The translations under genes were made by a program, and so were the position numbers. From NCBI RefSeq assembly GCF_001420695.1, contig NZ_LJJB01000013.1:65-64064 (forward strand): a DNA stretch of 64,000 nt, given 5' to 3'. The notes beneath the pieces are model-generated. The model was not told where the DNA came from, ran no database searches, and was given only the letters and a program-made list of their open reading frames with translations. Positions 51,325 to 60,303 of the stretch are shown here, one piece after another. Every line of letters starts with the position of its first letter. Positions within the stretch are counted from its first letter, which is position 1. Source of the DNA: Brevibacillus choshinensis (GTDB lineage Bacteria > Bacillota > Bacilli > Brevibacillales > Brevibacillaceae).

Positions 51325-51897
51325 CTACTCATGCAACGACGTCGACCTCCAGATCTGATCCGTCTCTCGAATGAGCATCAGAATCAAAATATACACGATT
51401 AACCCAATGATGATGAGCGGGATGACCAGGAGAAGAATTGCAGAAGGAACAACAAGTGCGAAGATAGGGAGAATGAACATGCTAAGAGTAATCCACAAGT
51501 AGTACTTCCATCTCTTTTCTGATTTTTGCTCCAGTTCTGGTGCCCCGATATGTCTTCCTATGTAGCCGATACCTTTACATAAAGGAAAGACCATGAACAA
51601 GTAGAGCAGCGTCGACACGATCGACATGAAGATGATAGGTACGCTGAGGGAAGAAGGGCCGGTTGTAGAAATTTGATATTGGGTTGGAATTTGGAACAGA
51701 TCGAGGATCGAAAAGAGCAACAGCGGTATAGTCGCATATTTTGCTTTTTCGAAATGGCGATGAAAAGAAGACAGCTGAGAGAACCCTGTATAAGCGATTA
51801 TAAAACCGATCAAATCCGGTAAGATATCAAAATTATTCAAACGTATGTCAACAAAAACCAATAATAATCCCCAAAATACTTTTGATAACCCGGTCAT
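51325..51897 (-). CDS. multi-pass membrane protein of unknown function
   Basis: 190 residues with five to six hydrophobic segments. The N-terminal SKVFWGLLLVFVDIRLNNFDILPDLIGFIIAYTGF (first 36 residues) resembles small Bacillus membrane proteins with an 'INGFDILPDIIGY' motif, with no known role. AAAGGAGGGATCGATC fixes ATG 51897, far inside a longer in-frame reading frame. Confidence 0.72.
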   Translation of the reverse strand: MTGLSKVFWGLLLVFVDIRLNNFDILPDLIGFIIAYTGFSQLSSFHRHFEKAKYATIPLLLFSILDLFQIPTQYQISTTGPSSLSVPIIFMSIVSTLLYLFMVFPLCKGIGYIGRHIGAPELEQKSEKRWKYYLWITLSMFILPIFALVVPSAILLLVIPLIIIGLIVYILILMLIRETDQIWRSTSLHE

Positions 51898-51970
51898 GAT
51901 CGATCCCTCCTTTTGTAATAGTACCAATATTAGGTAAAAAAGGAAATGAAAAGATCGTGCCGGGTATCGT

Positions 51971-52546
51971 TTACTCCTGCTGCTTTTTCCTCGCGTAGAA
52001 CTCAGCTGCCTTGTGCCGGTTCCCGCACGTTTCCATACTGCACCAGCGCCGTTTCCCTGATTTGGATGTATCGATAAAATGCAAAATGCAGTCTTCATGC
52101 TCACATGTACGAATTCGATCTTTTGATACCGTCTGCAAGGTGTGGATCATCGATGCGATGACGTGATAGGAGATGTGATCACCAGTAGTAACTCCTTCGT
52201 TTACGAGCTCCAAACGTCCTGCTGACGAAAGGAGGGCGAGACGCACATTTACATCATCGGCCATATCTTGCAATCGTTTCACGTTCATTGGGGAGATCCC
52301 TTTTTGCTCCACATCCGAGAGAACAGCAAAGCAGATGTCACGCAAGGAACGAAGTGTAGAAACGATGAGTAGAAAGTGTTCTTTGTCTTCCAAATCTACA
52401 AGATCACTCTCGCGAAGCAAATGATTTTTCTGAAGCCAGAGCATGACACTCGCAGGGTCATCCAGCATATCCACGAGTCGCTTATTGATTGTATTTACCA
52501 AATTGATCCATACTGCTCCACCTAGCGTACAGCGATGGTTATCCAT
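51971..52546 (-). CDS. CGNR zinc-finger (ABATE-domain) protein
   Basis: 191 residues. A helical N-terminal ABATE-like ligand domain (about 10-140) precedes the CGNR motif: CEHEDCILHFIDTSKSGKRRWCSMETCGNRHKAAEF (about 147-182) with four zinc-binding Cys and the eponymous CGNR. These are putative transcriptional regulators, usually of stress genes. GAGGTG precedes the ATG. It is 74 bases upstream of the membrane-protein gene on the same strand and may regulate it. Confidence 0.88.
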   Translation of the reverse strand: MDNHRCTLGGAVWINLVNTINKRLVDMLDDPASVMLWLQKNHLLRESDLVDLEDKEHFLLIVSTLRSLRDICFAVLSDVEQKGISPMNVKRLQDMADDVNVRLALLSSAGRLELVNEGVTTGDHISYHVIASMIHTLQTVSKDRIRTCEHEDCILHFIDTSKSGKRRWCSMETCGNRHKAAEFYARKKQQE

Positions 52547-52599
52547 AGGTGCTCACCTCATTTTTTATTATAACCGTTAAAAGTGTATTTACAAGGTTT

Positions 52600-52713
52600 G
52601 TGGCCTTGTTCTGTTATGAGCCGAGTGGCATTCGGATCGAGCTGACCACGACAGAAAGAGACCAGGAAAATGAGATTCCGATTATCGGCGGCTGCGGTAC
52701 TGTAACGGAGTAA
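52600..52713 (+). pseudogene. possible gene fragment
   Basis: A 37-codon frame from GTG 52600 to TAA 52711 reads like a protein C-terminus (GIRIELTTTERDQENEIPII, then GGCGTVTE). It lacks a good ribosome binding site, and its beginning meets the CGNR promoter region. It could be the tail of a decayed gene. Confidence 0.3.
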
Positions 52714-52726
52714 GCATTCAATAGAA

Positions 52727-52764
52727 AAGGACACGTAGGCTTATGCTAGCACCTCGTGTCCTTC
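52727..52764. terminator. terminator after the anti-sigma gene
   Basis: Stem AAGGACACG/CGTGTCCTT around 19 bases. T-tracts on both strands; on the minus strand it ends the sigma/anti-sigma operon. Confidence 0.75.
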
Positions 52765-52767
52765 TTC

Positions 52768-54141
52768 TTATTCCCATGTCAGTTGTTTCGATGTTTCAAT
52801 CAACTCATCCAGACTGATGCCGTTGGCTGAAATCACTACATACAGGGATTGATTTTCTGCTTGCGCATTAAAGTGAACCGCATGCTGTACCGTTGATGAT
52901 TTTGCTCCTTGCTGATCAAACGATACGCCAATCGCCTGCTCTCCGCCTATAGTAAACAACTGAGTAGCCGTAAACGTACCTGGAATGGAGAGGCTCCGTT
53001 TTCCATGTGTGTTACGGACCACATCGATTTTAATCCAGCTTTTGTTGCGTTTGTAGTCCGCCGTGAGCCGTGTCGCTTTTTGGCTCGTCTCGGATTCGTA
53101 TTGTACCGAAATATCCGATACGGCAAAACCGCTGGTCGCTGGTGCCAGAACGGGAACAGGCAAGTCAGATGCTTGTACAGCTGTCTCTAGATCCGAGAAG
53201 GTAGAGAGTGTAATGGCTGCTTTTTGCACTGTAGGCAATGGTGGCCCAACCATAGATTTTGCGGAAGCATTCTGATCGGCTTCAGGTAATGTCTGAGCAG
53301 TCAACGAAAAGACGGGTTCGTTGGAAGCTGCAGCTGATTGATCCGTATTTTCAGCAGCTTGAGATGGACTCTTGCTTGCTATCGAGTTATCCGCTAGAGC
53401 AGTCTCTTTACTCGCAGACTCGGAGGCTGGTTGATTCGTCTTCGCGCTCCGGGCTGTGGGGGACTCCGGGTGGGTCGCACGAGATTGGGGACTCACTGTT
53501 TTTGCTTCCGGATTAGCCAAGGCGAGCGTAGAATTTGCCATCACGGACGGTGTTTCAGCCGTTTTTGGGGCCATTGCCGATCCGGCAGGTGCTGTCTCAG
53601 CTAGCGGCTGTTGATTCTCCGTACCCGCTGTTGCTGGAGCAGCTGTTGTGCTCGACATGTCAGGGCTTTGAGCCGGTGTATCTGCTTTTGCCATCTGAGG
53701 CTGGTTCTCGGCGTTATACGCGATACCTTGGCTGGCACCACCATTCGCACTTTGTGGCTGTGCGGCCATCTGCTGACCATCGGATTGGAGCTGTTGGTAT
53801 CCTGCTAAACCTACTACAAGCAAGACGGCTGCTGCGCTGACCCAGGCGAGTGAAGGGAAGCCCTTGGTCCGACGCTTGCTTGCGATAGGAGTCGGTGGTT
53901 GTAGCGATTCAGTAGCGGCATGAGGGGGCGTGCCTTTTCCGGCGTCCTGGTAGATGGCCTGCATAATTCTCTCTTCCAGGTTCACCGATGGTAAAGGAAC
54001 CTCCTTCAAGAACTGCACCTCCTCGTCAGTTGTCATCTGATTTTCAATCCATGCGATGCATTCCTCACACGTTTCTATATGAGAAATCACATCGCTATCT
54101 GTGTCTTCTAACCATGCTTTTCTAAATGCCTGGCAGTTCAT
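52768..54141 (-). CDS. anti-sigma factor, zf-HC2 type with long low-complexity linker
   Basis: 457 residues. An N-terminal zinc-binding anti-sigma domain has HIETCEEC (H21, C25, C28), with one membrane segment at about 98-117. Then comes an unusually long (about 195 residues) Ala/Ser/Gln/Pro/Thr-rich linker, and an external domain of about 140 residues ending in ISLDELIETSKQLTWE (DUF4367-like). It should hold the ECF sigma factor at the membrane until an envelope signal releases it. It overlaps the sigma gene by 20 bases, so the two are translationally coupled. Confidence 0.88.
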   Translation of the reverse strand: MNCQAFRKAWLEDTDSDVISHIETCEECIAWIENQMTTDEEVQFLKEVPLPSVNLEERIMQAIYQDAGKGTPPHAATESLQPPTPIASKRRTKGFPSLAWVSAAAVLLVVGLAGYQQLQSDGQQMAAQPQSANGGASQGIAYNAENQPQMAKADTPAQSPDMSSTTAAPATAGTENQQPLAETAPAGSAMAPKTAETPSVMANSTLALANPEAKTVSPQSRATHPESPTARSAKTNQPASESASKETALADNSIASKSPSQAAENTDQSAAASNEPVFSLTAQTLPEADQNASAKSMVGPPLPTVQKAAITLSTFSDLETAVQASDLPVPVLAPATSGFAVSDISVQYESETSQKATRLTADYKRNKSWIKIDVVRNTHGKRSLSIPGTFTATQLFTIGGEQAIGVSFDQQGAKSSTVQHAVHFNAQAENQSLYVVISANGISLDELIETSKQLTWE

Positions 54142-54691
54142 GTACGAGCCCCCCTTCCTTGCGGGTTAACAATTTTGCTAGTTCCTGGCGAGCGCGCAGA
54201 TATCGAACACGGGCGGTCGACTCGGCAATACCGAGGAGTGAAGCGATTTTTTCGAACGGATATTCATGCGTGCAACGAAGCACGATAACTTCCCGATAGG
54301 TATCTGACAATAAAGCGAATGCCTCTTCGATTTCACGACGCTGCTCCTTGTTCATGAGCGATTCTTGTGGGGACTCATCTCGCGTATTGGCTGGCACATA
54401 GGCCAACTGCTCATCCGAGTCATGAAACTTCCGGCGCCGCAAGAAATCGATGCTCTTGTTTCGGGCAAGCGTGTGCAACCATGAAGAGAATTGACTATCC
54501 CCGCGAAAGGTGGACAGCTTTTCATACGCTTTAACAAATACTTCCTGAGTGAGATCCTCCGCATCGGAGCGATTGTTCACCATCTTGTAAATGAATACAT
54601 AGATCATATGCTGGTATCGTTGGATGAGGTCGCGATACCCTTCGATGTCGCCCTGAAGAATCCGCTGAATGATTTCGGCGTCGGATTGCAT
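54122..54691 (-). CDS. ECF-type RNA polymerase sigma factor
   Basis: 189 residues. Region 2: LIQRYQHMIYVFIYKMVNNRSDAEDLTQEVFVKAYEKLSTFRG...FSSWLHTLARNKSIDFLRRRK (about 22-87). Region 4: EEAFALLSDTYREVIVLRCTHEYPFEKIASLLGIAESTARVRYLRARQEL (about 121-170). Directs RNA polymerase to envelope-stress-type promoters and, from the TGAAAC...CGTC promoter just upstream, probably its own. Cognate anti-sigma follows. GGAG sits 6 bases before the ATG. Confidence 0.95.
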   Translation of the reverse strand: MQSDAEIIQRILQGDIEGYRDLIQRYQHMIYVFIYKMVNNRSDAEDLTQEVFVKAYEKLSTFRGDSQFSSWLHTLARNKSIDFLRRRKFHDSDEQLAYVPANTRDESPQESLMNKEQRREIEEAFALLSDTYREVIVLRCTHEYPFEKIASLLGIAESTARVRYLRARQELAKLLTRKEGGLVHELPGI

Positions 54692-54718
54692 TGAATCTCC
54701 GGCCTCCCTTCCCTCTAT

Positions 54719-54746
54719 GAGACGCTGGTATTTTTAAAACGTTTCA
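54719..54746 (-). promoter_or_regulatory. ECF-type autoregulatory promoter
   Basis: On the minus strand: TGAAAC (54746-54741), 16 bases, CGTCTC (54724-54719), matching the ECF consensus TGAAAC-N16/17-CGTC. It lies 28 bases before the sigma gene. The first three bases of the -35 are the TGA stop of the XPB gene. Flanking arms ACGCTGGT (54722-54729) and ACCAGCGT (54748-54755) form an inverted repeat around the spacer. Confidence 0.8.
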
Positions 54747-56429
54747 AACCAGCGTTTCCATTTCTATAATATCGTATGGATAGCCTTGTTCCACGAGAAA
54801 AAGCTGACGATGAAGAGAAAATTCCTGCTCCCGCGTATCCCGTGTGACTAGCGTATAAAAATGCGCCTTGTTCTCATCTGTCTTGGGACGTAGGATTCGT
54901 CCAAGCCGCTGCGCTTCTTCTTGTCGGGAGCCGAATGTCCCCGAGATTTGGATCGCGACGTTGGCGTCTGGCAGATCCACGGCGAAGTTTGCGACCTTGG
55001 AAACGATGAGGCGCTTGATTTTCCCCTGTTTAAACTGCTGGTACAACAATTCCCGTTCACTCTCTGGTACTTTCCCGGTGATGAGTGGCAGTTGTAGAGC
55101 ATGTGCCATTTGATCGAGCTGGTCGACATATTGGCCGATAATCAGTACCTGGTCATGAGGATGCTGATCCAGTAAGTAGCGGACTACCTCCAGCTTTCTA
55201 GGATTCTCTGCAGCGATACGAAACTTTTGCCGAGCAGTAGCACGAGCATAAGCCTCTCGCCATTTGGCTTCAAACGGCAGGCGGATTTCCCGACAGCGCG
55301 CTTCGGCAATCCATCCCTGTTCCTCCATCATTTTCCATGGAACTTCATATTTTTTTGGACCAATCAAGGTAAAGACGTCTTCCTCCCGTCCGTCTTCACG
55401 AACGAGCGTAGCCGTCAATCCCAGTCGTCGCGTGGCCTGGATGCCGGATGTAACCCGAAAAACTGGCGCTGGCAACAAATGAACCTCATCGTAAATAATA
55501 AGCCCCCAGTCGCGCTCTGAAAAGAGTTTCATGTGAGGAAATTCATCCTCCGCACTGGGACGGTACGTCAATATTTGGTAAGTAGCCACCGTAATCGGTT
55601 TTACTACCTTTCGATCACCTGTGTATTCACCAACTAAGGAAGAATCCAGCCCCGTTTTGTCCAGGAGCTCACTGATCCACTGGCGAACGGATGTAGTGTT
55701 CGTGGTCAGAATGAGTGTCGCTGTCTGAAGCTGGCAAATGGCACCGAGGCCAATCACAGTTTTACCTGCACCGCATGGCAAGACGAGAGTACCACTCCCT
55801 CCAGTAACAGCGCCTCCGGAGTAGAAAGCGTTGACTGCCTCCTCCTGATAAGGTCGAAGGGAAAACGGTCGTCCTGTTGAGGTGATTTTTCGCCATTTTA
55901 CGGGACAGCTCTCACCTGTGGTGTAGCCAGCGATATCCGAGACGGGATAGCCTAGATGGATGAGCTCTTGCTTAATCAATCCGCGAGCGAATGGCTTAAT
56001 GACATAGCCCTCTTCGCGTGATTCTTCGATCAGTTGGGTAATAGATTTGTACCCGACGAGCTCTGCAAGCAAGAGGGGATCTTCACTTTTTAAGATCATG
56101 TCGTCCCCTGACTTTTCCAGCCGGATACGACCATAACGGCACATTGTTTCCTCGATTTCCTTGACGATTGTTGGAGGAACTCCGTATTTACTATACGCGG
56201 CGAGGACCTCGGATACCTGCTCGTGTGTTAATCCACCTGCTGCCGCATTCCACAGCGATAGGGGGGTAATCCGGTACGTATGCATGTATTCCGGGCTTTT
56301 GATCAGTTCTGCAAAGCCATGGATGGCTTGTCTCGCTTCAGTAAACATAGGATGCTGTGTCTCCAGCAGGATCGTTCGGTCACTTTGCACAATCATGGGC
56401 AAATCTGGACGGTAAGACAAGTGACTCAC
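54744..56429 (-). CDS. XPB/Rad25-type DNA helicase
   Basis: 561 residues, superfamily 2. An N-terminal damage-recognition-like domain (about 1-170) precedes helicase motifs: LPCGAGKTVIG (I, near 216), IIYDEVHLLP (II, near 314), LGLTATLVREDGRE (III and the RED motif), SKVANFAVDLPDANVAIQIS (V) and RQEEAQRLGRILRPK (VI). Bacterial XPB homologs are patchily distributed 3'-5' helicases; a repair or transcription role is inferred from eukaryotic XPB. No partner nuclease (Bax1-like) is adjacent. The start, GTG 56429, has only a weak ribosome binding site; ATG 56396 is an alternative. Confidence 0.92.
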   Translation of the reverse strand: MSHLSYRPDLPMIVQSDRTILLETQHPMFTEARQAIHGFAELIKSPEYMHTYRITPLSLWNAAAGGLTHEQVSEVLAAYSKYGVPPTIVKEIEETMCRYGRIRLEKSGDDMILKSEDPLLLAELVGYKSITQLIEESREEGYVIKPFARGLIKQELIHLGYPVSDIAGYTTGESCPVKWRKITSTGRPFSLRPYQEEAVNAFYSGGAVTGGSGTLVLPCGAGKTVIGLGAICQLQTATLILTTNTTSVRQWISELLDKTGLDSSLVGEYTGDRKVVKPITVATYQILTYRPSAEDEFPHMKLFSERDWGLIIYDEVHLLPAPVFRVTSGIQATRRLGLTATLVREDGREEDVFTLIGPKKYEVPWKMMEEQGWIAEARCREIRLPFEAKWREAYARATARQKFRIAAENPRKLEVVRYLLDQHPHDQVLIIGQYVDQLDQMAHALQLPLITGKVPESERELLYQQFKQGKIKRLIVSKVANFAVDLPDANVAIQISGTFGSRQEEAQRLGRILRPKTDENKAHFYTLVTRDTREQEFSLHRQLFLVEQGYPYDIIEMETLV

Positions 56430-56561
56430 CTCACTCGCAAGCTACATATTCATACAGAGCTATGTTATCACAATCGGGAAAAGAAAGAAAAACAGACAGG
56501 TAACATTTGTCCTGTGGTGGGAAACAATATCCCAAAGTACGGACGGAAGGGAAGGAGGGTC

Positions 56562-57878
56562 ATGGCGATGTTGGGGACCTGGTTCAATTTGGGGATGGTC
56601 GTGATCCTCGTGCTGCTCAATGGATTTTTTGTAGCGACCGAGTTTGCAGTCGTCAAGGTGAGGGAATCGCGCATCGCTCAATTGGTTGCAGAAGGGAACA
56701 CCAATGCAGTCAACGTGGAAAAGCTATTGCACAATCTCGATGCGTATCTCTCCGCGTGTCAATTAGGCATTACCCTCGCATCTCTTGGGCTGGGCTGGTT
56801 GGGCGAACCTGCCGTTGCCCATTTACTGCATCCCGTTTTTCGTTATTTCGGGTTAAATGAGACATTGATTAGCAGCATTTCCTTTATTATTGCTTTCTCT
56901 GTCATTACCTTTTTGCATATCGTACTGGGAGAACTTGCCCCCAAGACATTGGCTATCCAAAAAACAGAAACGATCGTGCTGGCTGTAGCGAAGCCGATCA
57001 TGTGGTTTCACAAAGTCATGTACCCGTTCATTGCTCTGTTGAACTGGTCTGCCTCCCGAATACTTGCGCTGTTTCATATATCGATGGAACCACATCAGGA
57101 GGCACATACAGAAGAAGAAATCCGAATCCTCGTCAACGAAAGTCACAAAAGTGGGCTGATCGACAATACAGAAATGATGCTTGTAGACAATATTTTTGAC
57201 TTCTCTGAGACGATGGCGCGGGAAATCATGGTTCCCCGCACAGACATGGTTGTGCTCAACATTCGCGATCCATTTGAGGAAAATGTGAGGCTGGTGCAAA
57301 ACGGTCGGTTCACCCGCTATCCAGTCGTCGACGGGGACAAGGATCATGTTGTTGGGAGCCTGCACATCAAGGACATGCTGACAGGATTGCTGGTAGGAGA
57401 GCAACGCGATCTGGAGGCGTTGATGCGCTCGGTGCTGACTGTTCCTGAGACGATCTCCATCAGCCGCTTGCTGACTATGCTCCAGAAACAGCGGGGGCAG
57501 TTGGCGATCATCATCGATGAATATGGAGGTACCGCCGGTCTAGTCACGCTCGAAGATATCATGGAAGAAATTGTGGGGGACATTCAGGATGAATTCGATG
57601 ACGAGCGTCCGGAAGTGGAGCGCAATGATAACATCCTTTCCCTCGATGGACGCATGCTCTTGGAAGAAGTCAGTGATTATCTAGACATCGATCTGGAGTC
57701 GAGTGAAGTGGATACGTTGGCCGGTTGGATCTATATGCAATTCGATCACTCGCCACGCGTAGGAGATGTAGTGTGGGAAGGCAACTACCAATTTTATGTC
57801 GCGGAAGTAGACCATTATCGAATTACACGAGTGATCGTGAAAAAGCTGTCAGTAGAGGAAGCAGTGGTGGATTCCTGA
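56562..57878 (+). CDS. CNNM/CorC-family membrane protein with CBS domains
   Basis: 438 residues. A DUF21/CNNM transmembrane domain (about 5-185, with LNGFFVATEFAVVKVRESRI and VLGELAPKTLAIQ), then two CBS domains (about 205-330; EIMVPRTDMVVL, RFTRYPVVDGDKDHVVGSLHIKDML) and a CorC_HlyC domain (about 348-430, ending VEVDHYRITRV). The family transports or senses Mg2+ or other divalent cations; 'hemolysin' is an old name. GAAGGAGGGTC fixes ATG 56562. Confidence 0.93.
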   Translation: MAMLGTWFNLGMVVILVLLNGFFVATEFAVVKVRESRIAQLVAEGNTNAVNVEKLLHNLDAYLSACQLGITLASLGLGWLGEPAVAHLLHPVFRYFGLNETLISSISFIIAFSVITFLHIVLGELAPKTLAIQKTETIVLAVAKPIMWFHKVMYPFIALLNWSASRILALFHISMEPHQEAHTEEEIRILVNESHKSGLIDNTEMMLVDNIFDFSETMAREIMVPRTDMVVLNIRDPFEENVRLVQNGRFTRYPVVDGDKDHVVGSLHIKDMLTGLLVGEQRDLEALMRSVLTVPETISISRLLTMLQKQRGQLAIIIDEYGGTAGLVTLEDIMEEIVGDIQDEFDDERPEVERNDNILSLDGRMLLEEVSDYLDIDLESSEVDTLAGWIYMQFDHSPRVGDVVWEGNYQFYVAEVDHYRITRVIVKKLSVEEAVVDS

Positions 57879-58042
57879 ACGAATCCATTGCTGCTTTTTG
57901 TTTGTTTATCAATATACTCAAATGATATATATCAATTTTAAAACCTTTTAATTTGGACTAAAAAGGGAAGAAATATCGGCATTATTTTCTTGGATATGGA
58001 TTTAAAAATGTGATGAAAAAATCTTTTCAACGTAATACGATG

Positions 58043-58051
58043 TGTTATAAT
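58043..58051 (+). promoter_or_regulatory. extended -10 promoter of the ABC importer
   Basis: TGT-TATAAT, an extended -10 (TGnTATAAT), 67 bases before the first binding-protein gene. The -35 region is poor, as is common with extended -10 promoters. I saw no T-box or other riboswitch in the leader. Confidence 0.55.
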
Positions 58052-58118
58052 AATTCAGAGTTTGCAAGTAAGCTGGTAGTAGAAAGTAGCGAAGCAGAGC
58101 CTAGAGGAGGAAGTTGAG

Positions 58119-59129
58119 ATGAGACGAGCAGTCAGTATGGGACTGACCGCGTTGCTGGCATTTTCTTTGGCAGCATGCGGCAATCAAACAGGTGGAAAAA
58201 CGGACACAACCGCAGCAAAACCAGGTGAGCAAGTGCAAACTGTGAAGTTGGGTTTGACCCAATTTGTGGAACATCCAGCATTGGATGCCATTCACCAAGG
58301 GATTCTGGATGGTTTAAAAGCTTCTGGTTATGAAGAAGGAAAGAATCTGGAAGTTGACTATCAAAACGCCCACGGTGACATGAACAATACCGTTTCCATT
58401 GCGCAAAAATACGCTGGTGACCAAAAGGACCTGGTTGTGGCCATCGCTACACCATCCGCACAAGCAGCAGCAAAAGCGATTACTGACAAGCCTGTCGTTT
58501 TCAGTGCCGTGACAGATCCGCTGTCCGCACAATTGGTCAGCAGTTTGGAAAAACCAGACGGCAATGTGACCGGAACCTCAGATAAAGTATCGATGGAACA
58601 ACAATTGAAGCTGATCAAAAAATTCCTGCCCAACTTGAAAAAGCTGGGAGTGATCTACACGACTTCCGAGGTAAACTCTGAAGTGCAAGTGAAGGATCTG
58701 GAAGCAGCAGCGAGCAAAGAAGGCGTGGAAATCGTCAAAGCAGGCATTTCGCAGCTGTCAGAAGTACAACTGGCTGCAAATGGACTGACTGCGAAGACAG
58801 AAGCCTTGTTCATTCCGATTGACAATACCGTCGTTTCTTCTTTTGAAGCCGTTTTAGGTGCAGCTGAGCAGAGCAAGATTCCTGTATTTGCTTCTGATAC
58901 GGACACGGTAAAACGCGGCGCGGTAGCCACCTATGGAATCGATTATTACGGCATGGGTAAGCAAACCGGTGAAATGGCTGCGCGAGTTCTGAAAGGACAA
59001 GCGGTAGCGGAAACTCCGGTAGAGATTTCCAAACAAGCCGAACTATACATCAATGAAACGGCAGCTGCGAAGTTTGGTCTCACCATATCTGAAGAGCTCA
59101 AACAGCAGGCGAAAGAAATCACCAAGTAA
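58119..59129 (+). CDS. ABC substrate-binding lipoprotein (TrpX-type)
   Basis: 336 residues. Signal peptide with lipobox SLAAC (Cys20). The mature part is an ABC_sub_bind (PF04392) protein with LGLTQFVEHPALDAIHQGILDGL (near 44), VVAIATPSAQAAAKAITDKPVVFSAVTDPL (near 107) and GVIYTTSEVNSEVQV (near 185). This group, including TrpX, usually binds tryptophan or tyrosine. It is the first gene; a terminator follows, so it may be made in excess over the next genes. GAGGAGGAAG precedes the ATG. Confidence 0.9.
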   Translation: MRRAVSMGLTALLAFSLAACGNQTGGKTDTTAAKPGEQVQTVKLGLTQFVEHPALDAIHQGILDGLKASGYEEGKNLEVDYQNAHGDMNNTVSIAQKYAGDQKDLVVAIATPSAQAAAKAITDKPVVFSAVTDPLSAQLVSSLEKPDGNVTGTSDKVSMEQQLKLIKKFLPNLKKLGVIYTTSEVNSEVQVKDLEAAASKEGVEIVKAGISQLSEVQLAANGLTAKTEALFIPIDNTVVSSFEAVLGAAEQSKIPVFASDTDTVKRGAVATYGIDYYGMGKQTGEMAARVLKGQAVAETPVEISKQAELYINETAAAKFGLTISEELKQQAKEITK

Positions 59130-59130
59130 A

Positions 59131-59158
59131 AAAGAGAGCTTCATGCTCTCTTTTTTTC
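59131..59158 (+). terminator. terminator between the two binding-protein genes
   Basis: Stem AAGAGAGC/GCTCTCTT with loop TTCAT and a T-run. It may be partial read-through control inside the operon. Confidence 0.85.
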
Positions 59159-59222
59159 TTCTTTTAAAAATGTTTTATGCGTGTTAAAATTAGAAAAAAT
59201 TTTTAAGGGGGCTATTTATCAA

Positions 59223-60275
59223 ATGTTCAAACAAAAGAGACCTATGAAAATGATTCAGAGTATTTTATTTCCTTTGTTGCTTTTGTCCGTCACCGCGTGC
59301 GGACAGCAAAGCGCCACTCCGGCTAACAATCAAAGCCCGGCGCCAGCAGCGAACAATGCAACTGCTCCAGCTGCTGAAAAGCAACTGACAATCGGGATCT
59401 CCCAATTCGTCGAGCATCCAGCCTTGGACGCAGCTCGTGAAGGCTTTATCGCACAGCTAGCGAAAAACGGCTACGAGAAAGACAAGCAAGTCAAAATTGA
59501 TCTGAAATCTGCACAAGGCAGCATGGATACAGCGATTTCCATCGCACAAAAATTCGAAGCGGACAAAGTTGACCTGGTGCTCGCGATTGCGACACCAACT
59601 GCTCAAGCGGCAGCTCAAACAAGCAAAGAGATCCCGATCCTTTTCACGGCTGTTACTGATCCAGTGGAGGCGGGCCTTGTCAAAGCAATGGAAAAACCAG
59701 AAGGCAACGTAACAGGGACTTCTGACATGAACCCGGTAGAAGAACAGCTGAAGCTAATTAAAGAAATGAAACCGGACGCAAAATCGGTGGGAATTATCTA
59801 TAGTTCTGGTGAAGTAAACTCGAAAGTACAAGTGGACGCAGCGAAAGCAGTTGCAGATAAGCTGGGTCTGACTATCCAAGAAGCGGCTATCACGAGCGCA
59901 ACCGAAGTGAAGCAAGCAGCTGAATCCATGGTAGGCAAAGTGGATGCGTACTACGTTCCAACAGACAACATGGTCGTTTCTGCTATCGCGGCTGTTCTGG
60001 GCGTAGCTGAATCCCAAAAAATCCCAGTCATCGCAGGGGAAGAAAACTCCGTGAAGAGCGGTGCGATTGCGACTTATGGTATTGATTACACCAAATTGGG
60101 TGCGCAAACAGCTGATATGGCTGTGAAAATCTTGAAAGGCGAAGCAAAACCAGGTGATATGCCTGTAGAAATGCAAGCCGAAATGAAACTGGTATTGAAT
60201 AAGAAAGCTGCGGAGAAAATGGGAGTGACCATTCCGCAATCGATGCTCGACCGCGCAGGAGAAGTGGTAGAGTAA
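59223..60275 (+). CDS. second ABC substrate-binding lipoprotein (TrpX-type)
   Basis: 350 residues, a paralog of the preceding gene: the same ISQFVEHPALDAAREGFIAQL, LAIATPTAQAAAQTSKEIPILFTAVTDPV, GIIYSSGEVNSKVQV and AIATYGIDYTKLG segments. Lipobox SVTAC, then an Ala/Pro/Asn-rich linker. AAGGGGG (59205-59211) points to ATG 59223, with a somewhat long gap. Encoded directly before the permease and ATPase, it is the likely main receptor. Confidence 0.9.
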   Translation: MFKQKRPMKMIQSILFPLLLLSVTACGQQSATPANNQSPAPAANNATAPAAEKQLTIGISQFVEHPALDAAREGFIAQLAKNGYEKDKQVKIDLKSAQGSMDTAISIAQKFEADKVDLVLAIATPTAQAAAQTSKEIPILFTAVTDPVEAGLVKAMEKPEGNVTGTSDMNPVEEQLKLIKEMKPDAKSVGIIYSSGEVNSKVQVDAAKAVADKLGLTIQEAAITSATEVKQAAESMVGKVDAYYVPTDNMVVSAIAAVLGVAESQKIPVIAGEENSVKSGAIATYGIDYTKLGAQTADMAVKILKGEAKPGDMPVEMQAEMKLVLNKKAAEKMGVTIPQSMLDRAGEVVE

Positions 60276-60303
60276 TACATGCAGCAACAGGAGGACTTCT
60301 TCT

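Noticed and set aside
57880-58118. T-box leader before the TrpX-type importer
   Set aside because: No GGGTGGNACCGCG T-box core or terminator/antiterminator is present in the 240 bases.
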